Positions 52,912-53,961 of a stretch of 53,961 nucleotides of DNA are shown piece after piece (positions within the stretch are counted from its first letter, which is position 1; every line of letters starts with the position of its first letter). The stretch covers positions 1-53,961 of the forward strand of contig JANXZS010000061.1 in assembly GCA_025355385.1 (NCBI GenBank), in the 5' to 3' direction. A program made the position numbers and the translations under genes. The DNA is from Acidobacteriaceae bacterium (GTDB taxonomy: Bacteria > Acidobacteriota > Terriglobia > Terriglobales > Acidobacteriaceae). The notes under the pieces are model-generated. The model had not been told where the DNA came from. It ran no database searches and saw only the letters and a program-made list of their open reading frames with translations.

Positions 52912-53214
52912 ATGACAATGCCCATCGCTACGCTCACTCTCGAACTTCGCATCGAGCACGCGCAGTCACTCAAAGACCGGCGGCAGGTTGTGCGTTCGCT
53001 CAAAGAAAAGTTGAAGGTTGGCTTCAATATCTCCGTCGCCGAGTTGGACGAGGCCGTCACATGGCAGTCTGCTACCCTTGGAATTTGCGCCATCTCGCGT
53101 TCTCACGACTACCTGGCCGGATTGATGCAGCAGGTGGAGAACGCCGCCGTCCGCATCAGCAATGACCTCGGTGCTGAAATCAGCGACTGCTACTGGCAGA
53201 TCGTGGACGAATAG
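52912..53214 (+). CDS. ylxP: DUF503 (YlxP) family protein
   Basis: Small conserved protein of 100 residues with a ferredoxin-like fold and unknown function. It has L-E-L-R-I-E-H-A-Q-S-L-K-D-R-R-Q-V-V-R-S-L-K-E-K-L, the core DUF503 pattern. N-I-S-V-A-E-L-D follows. In many bacteria it lies between infB and rbfA, and rbfA does follow here, which supports a link to ribosome maturation. infB is not directly upstream in this window. Starts at 52912 or 52918 are both possible. Confidence 0.9.
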   Translation: MTMPIATLTLELRIEHAQSLKDRRQVVRSLKEKLKVGFNISVAELDEAVTWQSATLGICAISRSHDYLAGLMQQVENAAVRISNDLGAEISDCYWQIVDE

Positions 53215-53328
53215 GGGTTTGGCCTTCCCGGTTTTGCGGACGCAATCTTCGTGCTGCGGTTAGAAAAGTTCTCCCGAGAATCGTTTCTATCTCTGATATT
53301 CTCAACAGTTTACCTAAGGAAGTTCGGC

Positions 53329-53727
53329 ATGCCAGAACCACGCGCGCGCCAATATCATCGGAACCGCGTTGCTGAATCGCTTCGCGAAGAAGTCAGCGCC
53401 ATCATCGAAGGCGAACTCTCCGACCCCCGGATCAGCTTCTGCTACATCAGTGAAGTGCTGCTCAACCCCGGCGGCAAATCCGCCCGCGTCTATGTCGCTG
53501 TCGATGGCGGCATGAAAGAAGAGACTGAAACCATCGAGGCGCTGATGAACGCACGCGGACACATCCGCCACAGCCTGCTTGAACTCATGGGGGTCCGCCA
53601 TGTGCCTGAGCTTAGCTTCCATATTGACCGCTCTGAAAAAATGAAGAATCGCATCGACCAGCTTCTTGGACGTGAGAAAAAGAAGAAGGCAAAGTCCGGG
53701 CTGGCGAAGGATCCCGCTGCCACTTAA
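53329..53727 (+). CDS. rbfA: Ribosome-binding factor A
   Basis: Cold-adaptation and 30S maturation factor that binds the 16S rRNA 5' region. The 132-residue protein begins Y-H-R-N-R-V-A-E-S-L-R-E-E-V-S-A-I-I, then S-D-P-R-I, A-R-V-Y-V-A-V-D-G, I-R-H-S-L-L-E-L-M-G-V-R-H-V-P-E-L-S-F-H and D-R-S-E-K-M. These are characteristic RbfA blocks. AAGGAAG stands seven bases before ATG 53329, so the longer frame from 53251 is rejected. The tail is Lys-rich. ylxP lies 114 bases upstream. The usual next gene, truB, is not seen before the window ends. Confidence 0.95.
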   Translation: MPEPRARQYHRNRVAESLREEVSAIIEGELSDPRISFCYISEVLLNPGGKSARVYVAVDGGMKEETETIEALMNARGHIRHSLLELMGVRHVPELSFHIDRSEKMKNRIDQLLGREKKKKAKSGLAKDPAAT

Positions 53728-53961
53728 GAACGAAGCAGCCCGGGCGCCACCCCGGCCCCAACCCATGCAACACCACGAGCGAATCCGCAGCCCGCAGGAG
53801 ACGGACCAGCCGGGTATATGCGCTGGCGTTCTCAATTGCCTTCCTGCGGACCGAGGTCGGCCATAGAATCCACTACTTGGCTTGATGTTCCTTCGACTCC
53901 AGTGCGCCCGCAATCTGATAGCCTTAATTATGTGGTTTCTAAAGTGTTGCGAGTCCGGCAA
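53728..53961. other. Terminal 234 bases without a recognised gene
   Basis: No conserved gene is seen after rbfA. A short frame begins at ATG 53930 (M-W-F-L-K-C-C-E-S-G) and runs off the edge, so a gene may start there. A minus-strand open frame covers this end and rbfA but looks like a shadow of rbfA. Confidence 0.4.

Noticed and set aside
53314-53961. Minus-strand open frame running off the window end
   Set aside because: Mostly antisense to rbfA, with no recognised motif.
1-53961. CRISPR arrays, insertion sequences, prophage and toxin-antitoxin genes
   Set aside because: No regularly spaced repeats, transposase or phage motifs, or paired small toxin-antitoxin genes were seen.

Overview
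The window looks like a chromosomal core segment of an Acidobacteriota bacterium (class Terriglobia). It is about 60% GC by eye. The inference rests on YVTN-type beta-propeller lipoproteins, an MCE protein with C-terminal 34-residue repeats, an M13 peptidase, a DUF374 acyltransferase, and a dispersed hairpin whose minus strand reads M-S-Q-x-R-D-M-G-H-P. I found no insertion sequence, prophage, CRISPR array, rRNA or tRNA gene.

Layout: 1-3132 holds the 3' end of proS and a class A penicillin-binding protein. 3238-8864 (minus) is a repair pair, lhr then nei. 8988-13718 is a nucleoside-salvage run: cdd, pdp, nupC, punA and a udk gene split by one in-frame TAA. 13815-17153 carries a short-chain dehydrogenase lacking the usual Tyr, a PepSY protein, an S1/P1-type nuclease and a deoxyhypusine-synthase-like protein. 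17356-21756 is a phosphorelay cassette: promoter, inverted-repeat site, 1159-residue hybrid kinase, single-domain receiver and Hpt protein. A channel-like gene follows on the other strand. 23084-33599 holds housekeeping genes (DUF2905, xseA, glmM, polA, queA, a DUF374 acyltransferase, recG) with three copies of one hairpin repeat between them.

33673-40807 is an envelope and secreted-protein region: a small hypothetical protein, mlaD, an M13 peptidase, and two tandem propeller lipoprotein genes with matching 5' leaders. 40884-46882 (minus) is translation-related: rplM-rpsI, rpsB, tsf, a DUF4188 gene, pyrH and an acyltransferase 3, with the DUF4188 gene between tsf and pyrH and no frr where it is often found. 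47082-53727 holds a thioredoxin-reductase-like gene, small membrane proteins, yggS-yggU, a TIP30-like oxidoreductase, an SSS symporter, and ylxP followed by rbfA.

Most genes are conserved housekeeping functions. The points most worth checking are the udk stop codon, the duplicated leader of the propeller genes, the hairpin repeat family, the palindromic sites before the hybrid kinase, and the altered rpsB-tsf-pyrH order. I saw no convincing wholly new multi-gene system.
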